This document shows, one piece after another, positions 1-7,058 of a stretch of 16,091 bases of DNA (position 1 is its first letter; each line of letters begins with the position of its first letter). The notes below the pieces were generated by a model, which saw only the letters and a list, made by a program, of their open reading frames with translations, ran no database searches and was not told the DNA's origin. Source of the DNA: Oribacterium sp. Lineage in GTDB: Bacteria; Bacillota_A; Clostridia; Lachnospirales; Lachnospiraceae. The DNA is taken from positions 1 to 16,091 of the forward strand of contig JAGAXP010000103.1 in NCBI GenBank assembly GCA_017940955.1. Reading direction: 5' to 3'. The position numbers were made by a program, and so were the translations under genes.

Positions 1-169
1 TCTTTCTCATAAGGCCAACAAGTTCGTTACCTGCTTTACGGATCTTATCAGAAAGAGCAACAACCTTTTGTACATCGGAATAAGACATATCCGTCTCTGC
101 AACTAAAATATGTCTGTCAGAAAGTTTATGATATTGTTTCAGAAGTTTATTGTATTCTTCATTAGTCAT
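1..169 (-). CDS. N-terminal fragment of an unrecognised protein, possibly an IS200/IS605-type accessory (TnpB-like) protein
   Basis: The open frame starts at an ATG at 169 and runs without a stop off the left edge, giving 56 residues. The product begins MTNEEYNKLLKQYHKLSDRH and is highly charged and probably helical; it continues through AETDMSYSDVQKVVALSDKI. A weak AAGGA ribosome binding site lies 11 bases upstream of the ATG. The start resembles my recollection of N-termini of TnpB-like proteins of clostridial IS200/IS605 elements, and two imperfect hairpins lie upstream (270-292 and 329-350), as at ends of such elements. No catalytic region is visible in the fragment, so this identification is only a suggestion. 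The gene being real is more certain than its function. Confidence 0.45.
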   Translation of the reverse strand, partial: MTNEEYNKLLKQYHKLSDRHILVAETDMSYSDVQKVVALSDKIRKAGNELVGLMRK

Positions 170-269
170 GGTTTTTCTGTTCCTTGATGTATTTAATTAC
201 TGTTGCTTAATGGTTAGATACATATTTTTTTGACCCGGATCAATCCTATATGTATATGATAGCACATTA

Positions 270-292
270 AGTGTCATATTTATAGTGGCACT
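270..292. repeat. Imperfect inverted repeat upstream of the truncated left gene
   Basis: AGTGTCA (270-276) and TGGCACT (286-292) can pair through seven positions, one of them a wobble, around a 9-base AT-rich loop. It lies about 100 bases upstream of the ATG at 169. It could be a structural end of an IS200/IS605-like element or an operator. It has no T-run that would make it a terminator for the minus-strand operon. Confidence 0.3.
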
Positions 293-328
293 TTTATATT
301 TTACGTTTCCAAAAGCGACGCCATTCAT

Positions 329-350
329 CCCACGACCAAAAGGTCATGGG
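329..350. repeat. Hairpin, candidate subterminal end of an IS200/IS605-like element
   Basis: CCCACGACC (329-337) pairs with GGTCATGGG (342-350) across an AAAA loop, nine pairs with one wobble. It is 38 bases beyond the stop codon of the metallo-hydrolase gene and upstream of the truncated gene at 1-169. On the minus strand, a TTAT tetranucleotide (372-369), the kind of short target used by IS200/IS605 elements, lies just outside it. On the plus strand only four T follow, so it could also be a weak plus-strand terminator. The rest of 170-387 holds no gene that I can see. Confidence 0.35.
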
Positions 351-387
351 TTTTCTGGCTGATTATTTATAACATTGGGATACCCGA

Positions 388-1341
388 TCATTTCTTCTCA
401 TATCCGGTCATCATTGTCATCACAAAACAGAACACTGTAGCCCATGCAAAAAACTTATGCCATTTCATAAATACCTGTGTCCTTTCCTTATCTTTGTCCC
501 ATTTCTCTATCTTTACTTCATCGCCCGAATGGACATATCTGATCTGATCGCCCATTGTAATCTTAAGGATCCTATAAGCAGTTTCTCCTGTACAATGACA
601 GGTATAGAACATAGTCGGGCATTTCCTCAATTCCCTTCCGATTTTTAGTAGTTCTTCTATTTCATCTTTTGTGTATTTTACTTTTTTCATCAGATGGAAC
701 CCGCTGATTACTGCGTCCGGAAATGATTCATACTTATCTTTGTACGCATCAAGGACGTTAGGGACTCCGTTGTGAGCACAGCCGGACATCAGTATCCGTT
801 TACCCTGATCCCTTATTACAAGATATTGCTCATGTTTGAAATCATCCTCTACATATTTCCCGTTTTCCTTTTTTAATATGCGTTTATTCGTAAACGGCAG
901 TTTATGCGTCCTCTTCCTTAGGGTAAAAATCTCCAGTTCATCATCGATTCTGTAATCACCGGATATCATCTTAACCTGTGGAAGATTCAGGATATCTTTA
1001 TCTATTCCTATGTACCTATAGCGATTACCTCCCGCACTTTCACCATCGTCAGCATAATGATCATCCGATGCTGACTTTTGCATGTATATTAGCGCACTGG
1101 GATTTATCCGGGAAAAAGCTTTGATTCCTCCTGAATGATCGTAATGCCCATGACTCAGAATGACAGTATCTACCTGCGAGAGGTCAATTCCTAATTTTTC
1201 GGCATTTTTTATTATTTCATCAGATGGTCCCAGGTCTACAAGCAATTTATGCCCGGAAGTTTCAACATAAAATGACAGTCCATGTGCTCTTGCACATCCT
1301 GCTTTCCCTTCTGTATTTTCAATCAAGTTGATAATTCTCAT
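388..1341 (-). CDS. Metallo-beta-lactamase-fold hydrolase, COG1237 type, with a hydrophobic C-terminal tail
   Basis: This 317-residue protein has the metal-binding signature SHGHYDHSGG at about residues 63-72, followed by GCAHNGVPN, SGFHL and YTCHCTG, the later His/Cys motifs of COG1237. That family includes archaeal dihydropterin ribofuranosyl-aminobenzene phosphate synthase-like proteins, but the bacterial substrate is unknown. The family core appears to end near HSGDEVKI. The last 26 residues, from MKWHKFFAWATVF to TGYEKK, form a basic start, one hydrophobic segment and a charged end, so the protein may be tail-anchored or fused to a small membrane peptide. The start ATG has GAGG six bases upstream. 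It is the last gene of the minus-strand run, 15 bases after the DUF218 gene. Confidence is high for the fold and low for the reaction. Confidence 0.85.
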   Translation of the reverse strand: MRIINLIENTEGKAGCARAHGLSFYVETSGHKLLVDLGPSDEIIKNAEKLGIDLSQVDTVILSHGHYDHSGGIKAFSRINPSALIYMQKSASDDHYADDGESAGGNRYRYIGIDKDILNLPQVKMISGDYRIDDELEIFTLRKRTHKLPFTNKRILKKENGKYVEDDFKHEQYLVIRDQGKRILMSGCAHNGVPNVLDAYKDKYESFPDAVISGFHLMKKVKYTKDEIEELLKIGRELRKCPTMFYTCHCTGETAYRILKITMGDQIRYVHSGDEVKIEKWDKDKERTQVFMKWHKFFAWATVFCFVMTMMTGYEKK

Positions 1342-1356
1342 AAAAACCTCTAGCTT

Positions 1357-2112
1357 TCATCTCATCTTCCTGAGATCCCGTAATATACCAAAGCATTCCC
1401 TTATCATATTGTTAGGAAGATACCAGGGCACTGTATATGCTGCTATCCCGCAAACTTCGTTTTCCGTATACCTTTTTGCCAGATGAATGCCCCGGAAGAC
1501 ATGGAAATTGTTTGTCACTATGCCTATCCTTAATGTATCTGTCCTTGGCGATCTATCCATTATCTCTTTAGAAAAAAATATGTTTTCTACTGTATCCCTG
1601 GCTTTTGTTTCTGCGATGATACGCTCAGGATCAATACCTCTTGAATTGAGATATTCCTTTCCCCCGTCTCCTTCACTGACAGTCTCATTCTTACCTTTTC
1701 CGCCGGATACAATGCAAATAGTATCAGGATTCTTCATGAGATAGTCATATGCTGCATCAAGTCTGAATCTGTAGATCGTACTAGGACTTCCACCTTTCAT
1801 CTGTGCGCCAAGGACAATTATATAATCAAGATTTTCTTCCCCTTTATCATTGAAGTGACTGGCCATGGCAATGAAGCAGATGGTAAAGAATAATGCCGTT
1901 AGTCCGATTGTAACGTAACCTACATATCTTATCCCTAAGGGGATCTTCATCCACCTTCCATTACCTGAAAGAAAAAATAAAAGGCCGAAAACAATTGCGC
2001 TAAATATCCATATCATAAATGAGAATGTCCCGCTTCCGACCATGTAGATACTGACAGAATAGATAAGGCTTAGAAGCGTGAATGCCAGAAACAAATATCT
2101 TATATAGTTCAT
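1357..2112 (-). CDS. DUF218 / YdcF-like membrane protein
   Basis: The product is about 251 residues when started at the ATG at 2112. Three or four N-terminal hydrophobic segments are followed by a soluble domain. That domain carries the DUF218 signatures YIIVLGAQ, YRFRLDAA, CIVSGGKGKNE, EGDGGKEYL, ETKARDTVENI and IVTNNFHVFRG. DUF218 proteins (SanA, ElyC, YdcF) act at or in the membrane and are linked to envelope processes, but no reaction is established. The frame stays open to a GTG at 2199, which would give 280 residues and overlap the upstream HD gene by 50 bases. I prefer 2112 because AGGA lies ten bases before it and the GTG has no clear ribosome binding site. It lies between the second HD gene and the metallo-hydrolase gene with short gaps and is probably co-transcribed with them. 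Confidence 0.82.
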   Translation of the reverse strand: MNYIRYLFLAFTLLSLIYSVSIYMVGSGTFSFMIWIFSAIVFGLLFFLSGNGRWMKIPLGIRYVGYVTIGLTALFFTICFIAMASHFNDKGEENLDYIIVLGAQMKGGSPSTIYRFRLDAAYDYLMKNPDTICIVSGGKGKNETVSEGDGGKEYLNSRGIDPERIIAETKARDTVENIFFSKEIMDRSPRTDTLRIGIVTNNFHVFRGIHLAKRYTENEVCGIAAYTVPWYLPNNMIRECFGILRDLRKMR

Positions 2113-2149
2113 TTCAATTTTTTCCTGTATTCCCCGAGAGTATTTCCCT

Positions 2150-2755
2150 TTATAGAGCCTGTCCTTCAGCAGCCATCTCTTTATTGATCGTGTCTTCACT
2201 TGCGGCCATAGCTTTCAGCGTCATATCGAGGAGTTTATCAAGCTCCCATCCAAGCTGTTCTGCACCACGTTCGATCACTTCCCTGGAACATCCGGCGGCA
2301 AAACCCTTGCTCTTATACTTCTTTTTTAGGGACTTTAATTCCATGTCCTTTGTGCTCTTTGATGGTCTCATAAGTGCCGCAGCCCAGATGAGACCTGTAA
2401 GTTCATCAGCAGCAAACAGTACTTTTTCCATCTCGTGTATAGGTTCAACGTCTATTGTCACACCGCATGGTACAGTTATCCCATACCCATGTGAACAGAC
2501 AGAATGTATGATACCCTCATCTACCCCGCCTTCCCTTAGTAAAGATACAGCTTTAAGACAGTGTTCCTCCGGATAAAGTTCAAAATCAATGTCGTGGAGA
2601 AGTCCCACGATGCCCCAGCGATCTTCTTCATCCTCATATCCAAGCTCCTTCGCATACCACTTCATGACTGCTTCCACTGTCAGTGAGTGCTGGATATGGA
2701 AAGGATCCTTATTGTATTTCTTCAGCTGATCAAAAGCTTCTTCTCTCGTTATCAT
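2150..2755 (-). CDS. HD-domain metal-dependent phosphohydrolase
   Basis: This is a 201-residue protein of the HD superfamily. The expected metal ligands are visible: His23 in HSLTVEAV, the His54-Asp55 pair in GLLHDIDFE, histidines 84 and 89, and Asp117 in AADEL. It has no obvious extra domain, so it is a stand-alone HD hydrolase that probably acts on a phosphate ester or nucleotide; the substrate cannot be told from the sequence. The start ATG at 2755 follows an AGGGGA ribosome binding site, 15 bases after the stop of the PNPOx-like gene. It belongs to the housekeeping run with MazG and a YfbR-like HD protein. Its stop codon lies inside the longer reading frame of the DUF218 gene downstream, which favours the shorter start of that gene. 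Confidence 0.85.
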   Translation of the reverse strand: MITREEAFDQLKKYNKDPFHIQHSLTVEAVMKWYAKELGYEDEEDRWGIVGLLHDIDFELYPEEHCLKAVSLLREGGVDEGIIHSVCSHGYGITVPCGVTIDVEPIHEMEKVLFAADELTGLIWAAALMRPSKSTKDMELKSLKKKYKSKGFAAGCSREVIERGAEQLGWELDKLLDMTLKAMAASEDTINKEMAAEGQAL

Positions 2756-2770
2756 TTTCTATCCCCTTCC

Positions 2771-3280
2771 TTACAGTTCCAAATGCTGTCTTATATCTAC
2801 GTTTTCCTGTTTAAGCTCCGAATCAAGATAATCGAAACTCTTCGGAACTACCTTTATCAGATTCATGGCATCATGCATTTTCCTGATAGCTTCAACCGGA
2901 ATCTTCTTATACTCAAGAATCTTCAAGTACTCATCTGAAAAAGGCTCTATCATCCAAGCTTTACCCTGTACCTGAAGCCCCTTCAGCTTTCCGAATCCAT
3001 CATAAGCGTCGAAAATAGCAATGCTGACATTCTTATTATCTTTTAATGCTTTAAACTTAAGCCCGCCTTCCGACAAAAAGTAAAATGCTCCGTCTAAGAA
3101 ATAATATTCGATCGGAGTACATCTTACGAAACCGTCCGAAGCCGTAGCCAGTGCACAGGTCTTTCTCTCACATATAAAGGATTCTATTCTTTCCTTCAGT
3201 TTCTCCCGTTCAAGTTTAGCTGAATCAGCATCCTTTTTTATCCAGTAATTTGCCTGTTTATCATAGTCAAGTTCCCACAT
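2771..3280 (-). CDS. Pyridoxamine 5'-phosphate oxidase-fold flavoprotein
   Basis: The product is about 169 residues, beginning MWELDYDKQANYWIKKD. It has the split-barrel pattern of PNPOx-like proteins: CALATASDGFVRCTPIEYYF, then a strand with FYFLSEGG, then KFKALKDNKNVSIAIFD, and later GLQVQGKAW. Family members bind FMN, F420 or haem; this one is more likely a general FMN-binding reductase than a vitamin B6 enzyme. The frame also allows an ATG at 3289, but the AAGGA sequence touches that codon, while it is well placed (about eight bases) for the ATG at 3280. It lies 29 bases after the YfbR-like gene and 15 bases before the second HD gene, in one probable operon. Confidence 0.82.
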   Translation of the reverse strand: MWELDYDKQANYWIKKDADSAKLEREKLKERIESFICERKTCALATASDGFVRCTPIEYYFLDGAFYFLSEGGLKFKALKDNKNVSIAIFDAYDGFGKLKGLQVQGKAWMIEPFSDEYLKILEYKKIPVEAIRKMHDAMNLIKVVPKSFDYLDSELKQENVDIRQHLEL

Positions 3281-3309
3281 TGTATTCATCCTTTTTATAA
3301 AGAAAGAAG

Positions 3310-3897
3310 CTATAGAATATTCCCATTCTTTATGTTCTTCTTGAGTATCTTATCAGTCACTTCCTCATAGAGCTTTTCCGATCCAAGCTTTGTCTTTTTC
3401 TGCCTTCCGTAAACCTTATCAGCTGTAGCCTTATGTTCTCTCCAGTCTCCGCCATCATTACTTTCATTCAGTAAAAGCGGCTGCAGATTATCCATGGCAT
3501 GAGCAAATCGTGACTCCGGTGTTTCATAGGCTTCAAACTCGTCAAATAGAGAAACAAGTTCCTTTTTCTGATCTTCCGGCAGAATTGAGAATATACGTTC
3601 CTTAGCCTTATCCTCTCGATCTTTCTGAGTCTTAAGCCCTTCTTCATCATAGGCATAGGTATCACCTGCATCTATTTCCACCACATCATGGATAAGGCAC
3701 ATTAGAATGGTTTTTGCTATGTCAATTGGCTCATTGGAATACTCCTTTAACAGATATGCCATGATCGCCATATGCCAAGCATGTTCTGCATCATTTTCTT
3801 TTCGTCCATGCCCTGAAAGGCTGGTCTGTCTGAAAACGTTCTTTTCTTTATCAATCTCAAGAGAGAATTCCAGCTGTTTTTTCAAACGTTCATCCAT
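3310..3897 (-). CDS. HD-domain 5'-nucleotidase, YfbR/HDDC2-like
   Basis: This ~195-residue protein carries the HD-type signature of 5'-deoxynucleotidases. In the longer numbering His40 lies in ENDAEHAWHMA, His71-Asp72 and Glu75 in LIHDVVEIDAGD, and Asp137 in AHAMDNLQP. E. coli YfbR uses equivalent residues to dephosphorylate deoxynucleoside monophosphates, so a role in nucleotide pool control is likely. The first possible codon is a TTG at 3900; I choose the ATG at 3897 because GGGGTGA lies seven bases before it. It directly follows mazG (about 45 bases), a functionally apt partner, since MazG hydrolyses nucleoside triphosphates to monophosphates that a YfbR-like enzyme could use. Confidence 0.85.
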   Translation of the reverse strand: MDERLKKQLEFSLEIDKEKNVFRQTSLSGHGRKENDAEHAWHMAIMAYLLKEYSNEPIDIAKTILMCLIHDVVEIDAGDTYAYDEEGLKTQKDREDKAKERIFSILPEDQKKELVSLFDEFEAYETPESRFAHAMDNLQPLLLNESNDGGDWREHKATADKVYGRQKKTKLGSEKLYEEVTDKILKKNIKNGNIL

Positions 3898-3941
3898 CAA
3901 ATAATCACCCCTTCATTGTTGTTTGGACCGGTACCTTTTAT

Positions 3942-4415
3942 TTACCTGAATCCCTTCCGCTTCTCAGCCCTTGTAATGAGCTCTGATGCCTCATTAAAGG
4001 CAGATTTCAGATACTCTTCCTGCCACTCTTTCCCTGCCTTTTCTTCCTTCTTTATCTCGTTCCATGCTTCACGGAGTTCTTCTTCAGAAGCATATTTCAT
4101 ATCGCCGAATACATGAGGATGTCTTCTCAGCATCTTTTCTGATACGGCCTTAGCGATGTCATCAAAGGTGAAGAGACCTTCCTCTTCAGCTATTACAGCA
4201 TGGAACATTACCTGGAGAAGAAGGTCCCCAAGTTCTTCTTTCAAATTTTCCGGATCTTTGGTTTCTTCAAGAATGTTGATCCCGCAGATCACTTCAGAAG
4301 CTTCTTCAATACAGGCTGCCTTAAGACTCTCATGGGTCTGTGCCTTGTCCCAGGGGCAGCCATTCTCACTTCGTAGTGTTTTTACTATATCTTTTAATCT
4401 TTCAATCTCTGTCAT
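3942..4415 (-). CDS. mazG: MazG family nucleoside triphosphate pyrophosphohydrolase
   Basis: The product is 157 residues from the ATG at 4415, a single MazG domain. It shows LRSENGCPWDKAQTHESL, then EEASEVICGI and EELGDLLLQVMFHA, which carry the paired acidic helices (ExxE and ExxD) that bind magnesium, and RRHPHVFGD near the end of the domain. MazG converts NTPs or dNTPs to monophosphates plus pyrophosphate and cleans non-canonical nucleotides. E. coli MazG has two such domains, so this is the short form. The frame extends to a TTG at 4448, but AAGGTGA seven bases before the ATG at 4415 makes that the clear start. It sits 47 bases after the flavin reductase gene and before the HD nucleotidase gene. 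Confidence 0.93.
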   Translation of the reverse strand: MTEIERLKDIVKTLRSENGCPWDKAQTHESLKAACIEEASEVICGINILEETKDPENLKEELGDLLLQVMFHAVIAEEEGLFTFDDIAKAVSEKMLRRHPHVFGDMKYASEEELREAWNEIKKEEKAGKEWQEEYLKSAFNEASELITRAEKRKGFR

Positions 4416-4462
4416 AAATGATTCACCTTCACTCAAAGCATGAAGCAAAAGAAGTCAGTATG

Positions 4463-5014
4463 TTATTTAAGGGCCATGCCATCCTTAAATGCGTTTCCAA
4501 CTACATTACCAAGGCCAATATAGGTGTTATTACAAGGATCAAAAGTAATTGGCTTTAATTTCTTGGGATCAATCTTTCCATCAGTGACCACACTCTCATC
4601 TGCTGAAACATTTACTATTTCACCGATAAGGATTCCATCATTAAAACTCTTAACCTTACATTCAAGTGCCATAGGAAGTTCATCGATTAGCGGTGCATTC
4701 ACATACTCACTCTTTGTTGCATGGAATCCGGCCTTCTCAAATTTGTTTGGAATCTTTCTTCTCGACTCGATTCCAACATAGTCGCAGGCTGCGACATAAT
4801 CTTCTGTTGCCATACTGACTGTGAATGCCTTTGTAATGTTGAAATTATCAGTTGTCTTGTGCTCAGCAAGGCTGATAGTGATCTCCTTAAAGTCTGTCGT
4901 AATTCCCCAGGCTGCATTCATGGCATTGGGAACACCGTTCTCATCATAGGTTCCAATGATAAGGACCGGCTGTGGCAACATAAGTGGCTTAGCTCCAAAA
5001 TTAACTCTGCTCAT
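4463..5014 (-). CDS. Flavin reductase-like domain (FMN-binding split barrel) protein
   Basis: This 183-residue protein has the flavin reductase-like pattern: PQPVLIIGTYDENGVPNAMN near the start, WGITTDFKEITISL, then TTDNFNITKAFTVSMAT, CDYVGIES and a C-terminal YIGLGNVVGNAF. Relatives bind FMN and transfer electrons from NAD(P)H or act as small electron carriers or oxygen-stress proteins in anaerobes; the partner cannot be told here. GAGGAG lies eight bases before the ATG at 5014. It is the first gene of the minus-strand run that continues through mazG to the metallo-hydrolase, with gaps of tens of bases and no terminator seen between genes. Confidence 0.87.
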   Translation of the reverse strand: MSRVNFGAKPLMLPQPVLIIGTYDENGVPNAMNAAWGITTDFKEITISLAEHKTTDNFNITKAFTVSMATEDYVAACDYVGIESRRKIPNKFEKAGFHATKSEYVNAPLIDELPMALECKVKSFNDGILIGEIVNVSADESVVTDGKIDPKKLKPITFDPCNNTYIGLGNVVGNAFKDGMALK

Positions 5015-5061
5015 AGTTATTTCTCCTCGAAATCATGCTGACAATATACTTTCTTAACTAT

Positions 5062-5092
5062 AGCATATGGTTCTTCGTAGTTTCCATGACAA
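5062..5092 (-). promoter_or_regulatory. Possible promoter of the housekeeping operon
   Basis: Read on the minus strand, TTGTCA (5092-5087) and TATGCT (5067-5062) resemble -35 and -10 boxes, but the spacer is 19 bases, longer than ideal. It lies about 50 bases upstream of the flavin reductase start. This is the best candidate I see and it is weak. Confidence 0.25.
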
Positions 5093-5111
5093 CATAGCCA
5101 GAATATTATTT

Positions 5112-5443
5112 ATAGTATCCCTAGCCGGTTCAATATGATATACGTGGCGAAGTGATTTGAATATTGCTTCATCCAGGTTCTTTTTATAGATACGGAGGTA
5201 TATCATGAGTGAGGAAGAGTTAAAAAGACAGCTTTTGGAAGCAGCCGGTATTTCCGTTTGGTCTCAGAAGAACGATCCCATAGAAACAGGCGTAAAAATA
5301 GCCAGTTTAGCACAATATCTTAAAAATAAACCGGAATCGGAGCAGCGTGCGATAATCAATGAAATCCGAATCGGAGGATTTGAGAAAGCTTTAAAATAGC
5401 TATAGAAAAAATCCCGTATGATTCGTCCTCACGGTGAGGATGA
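5112..5443 (+). repeat. Left copy of a ~330 bp direct repeat carrying a small gene
   Basis: This segment matches 15174-15507 in the same orientation. Upstream of the small gene the two copies are similar with scattered differences and small gaps, sharing for example GCCGGTTC and GCTTCATCCAG. Inside the coding region I count 8 differences in 195 bases. Similarity continues past the stop through the left arm and loop of a terminator and ends abruptly after AGGATGA at 5443, where different sequence begins. The two copies bracket the whole sugar-acid gene cluster. Confidence 0.85.
5205..5399 (+). CDS. Small conserved protein, left copy of a duplicated gene
   Basis: The product is 64 residues, begins MSEEELKRQLLEAAGISVWS and has no membrane segment, cysteine or known motif that I recognise. 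A strong GGAGG lies six bases before the ATG, which supports translation. A near-identical gene is at 15270-15470. Compared with that copy, this one ends two codons earlier because a TGG codon is TAG here. Five amino acids differ (Gln/Arg, Asn/Ser, Asp/Tyr, Ile/Val, Arg/Leu). It is on the strand opposite to all larger neighbours. Function is unknown; it looks like a short helical, charged soluble protein. Confidence 0.65.
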   Translation: MSEEELKRQLLEAAGISVWSQKNDPIETGVKIASLAQYLKNKPESEQRAIINEIRIGGFEKALK

Positions 5444-5456
5444 CTTACTATGATTT
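5406..5456 (+). terminator. Eroded terminator after the left small gene
   Basis: The left arm and loop match the strong terminator at 15471-15523, but the right arm diverges after AGGATGA (5437-5443), so only the inner stem near the loop and an outer A/T-rich part can pair. A TTTTT run at 5454-5458 remains. It may still terminate weakly. The break in similarity marks one edge of the repeat. Confidence 0.4.
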
Positions 5457-5475
5457 TTATATTTGACGCAGTAAT

Positions 5476-5690
5476 CTATGTTAGCTTATAGCCTACATAA
5501 AGTATGACATCGAGATTGAAATATTCGATATTGTTTTTTTATCTCTGTCAGTTGCTGCAAAATTTGCAACAACTGAATCTCAAATCAATTCTCCCTCTTC
5601 GAATACCTTTTTATATGGCTTGAAATCATAGATTTGTCTTTTTTGAAACATTTCCGCCATTTGATCAACCGAAAGACAACCTGTGTCATT
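5476..5690 (-). pseudogene. Decayed fragment of a RhuM-family (virulence RhuM) gene
   Basis: Reading the minus strand from 5690, the frame gives LSVDQMAEMFQKR, then KKVFEEGEL, a TGA stop at 5582-5580, then DSVVANFAATDRDKK. After a frameshift near 5525 it gives EYFNLDVILYVGYKL and a TAG at 5478-5476. These blocks follow, in order, the N-terminal pattern of RhuM-family proteins (SVDQMAELF, HIKNVFEEGEL, DSVVAKF, YFNLDVIISVGYRV). The fragment is about 70 codons of a protein usually over 300, has at least one internal stop and one frameshift, and lacks any continuation. RhuM genes are often found on islands and near restriction systems. It lies between the left repeat and the sugar-acid cluster. 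Confidence 0.65.
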
Positions 5691-5964
5691 TTATAAATTC
5701 AATTTACTCAAACCACCAACAGCTTAGACCACTCTTTGTTCTACACTTATTATAGTATTGTTGCAGTGCAACCGGACCATTTTCCATGCTGAACGATAGT
5801 TTAACAATAAAAAAGCGGTCTCCTATCCGGAATCAGTTTTCCAGACAGTGTACCACCGTCTTATCTATTTATTATTTAAATTTATCAAATTGTTTATACA
5901 CGGGTATATCAGCCATACATAGCAATGATCTCACCAGTCACATGGCTGGACTCCCCCTCAGCTT
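5691..5964. other. Intergenic stretch with no recognisable gene
   Basis: No gene with a convincing start and product is visible here on either strand. A short plus-strand open frame at 5786-5983 has no good ribosome binding site and overlaps the kinase gene. I see no clear rho-independent terminator for the minus-strand catabolic operon that ends at 5965; only a short CCAG/CTGG stem lies near 5930-5950, without a T-run. Confidence 0.6.
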
Positions 5965-7050
5965 TTATCGCTTTATATCATAATTCATGTCCATCAGGTT
6001 ACGGATTGTATCTACATCATCGATGATATTGCCATCCCCGTGGATCGTGTGCTTGATCACACTACTTGCGACAGCGAAATTGATCATATCGATCGGATTG
6101 TAACCATACATCATCGCATAGATCAGCCCGCTTGCAAAGGCATCACCGCCTCCTACCCGGTCCAAGATGTTAAAAGTAAAACGTTTGCTTTCAAAAGTGT
6201 GTCCCTGGTACCAAATATACGCCATCAGCGTGTTTTCACTTCCTGAATGAGCATAACGGACATGCCGGGCAATACATTTCAGATTCGGATAACGCTTCTC
6301 AAAAACCCGAAATACTTCATCCTGCTCTTCATAATCCGGCTGCATTGGAATGCCGTCCTTAATGTCTCCCTTGCTGTGATCAGAATCATCCCGCCAAAGG
6401 TGATACGGCTCGATACCAAGCAGAACATCCACATATGGCAGACACTGTGTACAGAAATCCCGTGCTTCCTCCCAGGTCCATAAAGTAGCTCTAAAATTCC
6501 CGTCAAAGCTGACGGTCAACCCTTTTTCTTTTGCAGTTTTCAGGCATTGCAGGGTGAATTCCGCACAATTCGATGACAAGGCCGGTGTAATTCCGCTCAG
6601 GTGCAGCCAGTCGAACCCCTCCAATAGTCGTTCAAGATCCACCTTTCCAAAGTCATACTCAGAAATGGCACTATGCCTCCGATCATAGGTCACCTTACTC
6701 GGCCGAATTCCATATCCGGTCTCCAGATAATATGTACCGAGACGATGTGTGGGTGTTTCTTCCGGCGTACTGAAGATCACCGGAGCACAATGCACATCAT
6801 TACTCCTGAGCATCCTGATAGCGCTTTTCCCCAGGGAATTATCCGGCACTACACTGAGAAAAGTACTATCCACCCCCAGGTTAGCGAGAGCCAAAGCGAT
6901 ATTTGCCTCGCTGCCGCCATAACTGGCTTCAAATTCTGTAGCCACGCGGATCTTATCATAATTCGGCGGTGTCAGGCGGAGCATGATCTCACCGAAGGTT
7001 ATAAATTTCTGCCCTTTTTGTCCATTTAAGATCGGATTAGCGTGTTCCAT
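5965..7050 (-). CDS. kdgK: PfkB-family sugar kinase, probable 2-keto-3-deoxygluconate (KDG) kinase, intact copy
   Basis: This 361-residue cytoplasmic kinase probably phosphorylates KDG to KDPG. It has FITFGEIMLRLTPPNY at residues 16-31, the first PfkB signature GGSEANIALALANLG at 45-59, and the second signature DRVGGGDAFASGLIYA from 297, with Asp303 as the expected catalytic base. A region around residues 219-247, rich in Asp, looks like an insertion relative to short family members. It starts eight bases after the stop of the other kinase gene, and its GAGG overlaps that gene's end, so translation may be coupled. Two sampled 60-base lines (6001 and 6541) are 47% and 53% GC, against 42% in the neighbouring kinase (7561) and 32% in the SDR gene (9481), which suggests a different origin. 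It is the last gene of the operon. Confidence 0.85.
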   Translation of the reverse strand: MEHANPILNGQKGQKFITFGEIMLRLTPPNYDKIRVATEFEASYGGSEANIALALANLGVDSTFLSVVPDNSLGKSAIRMLRSNDVHCAPVIFSTPEETPTHRLGTYYLETGYGIRPSKVTYDRRHSAISEYDFGKVDLERLLEGFDWLHLSGITPALSSNCAEFTLQCLKTAKEKGLTVSFDGNFRATLWTWEEARDFCTQCLPYVDVLLGIEPYHLWRDDSDHSKGDIKDGIPMQPDYEEQDEVFRVFEKRYPNLKCIARHVRYAHSGSENTLMAYIWYQGHTFESKRFTFNILDRVGGGDAFASGLIYAMMYGYNPIDMINFAVASSVIKHTIHGDGNIIDDVDTIRNLMDMNYDIKR

Positions 7051-7058
7051 TTCTTGTC

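Noticed and set aside
4416..4448. Longer MazG start at a TTG codon
   Set aside because: A good AAGGTGA site serves the ATG at 4415 and the added residues are not part of the MazG domain.
5549..5575. 27-base palindrome that could be an operator or terminator
   Set aside because: It coincides with codons of the decayed RhuM fragment (VVANFAAT), has one mismatch and no T-run on the useful side, so chance within coding sequence is the simpler explanation.
5786..5983. Plus-strand open frame of 65 codons
   Set aside because: It has no convincing ribosome binding site, a composition unlike a real protein, and it overlaps the end of the kinase gene.
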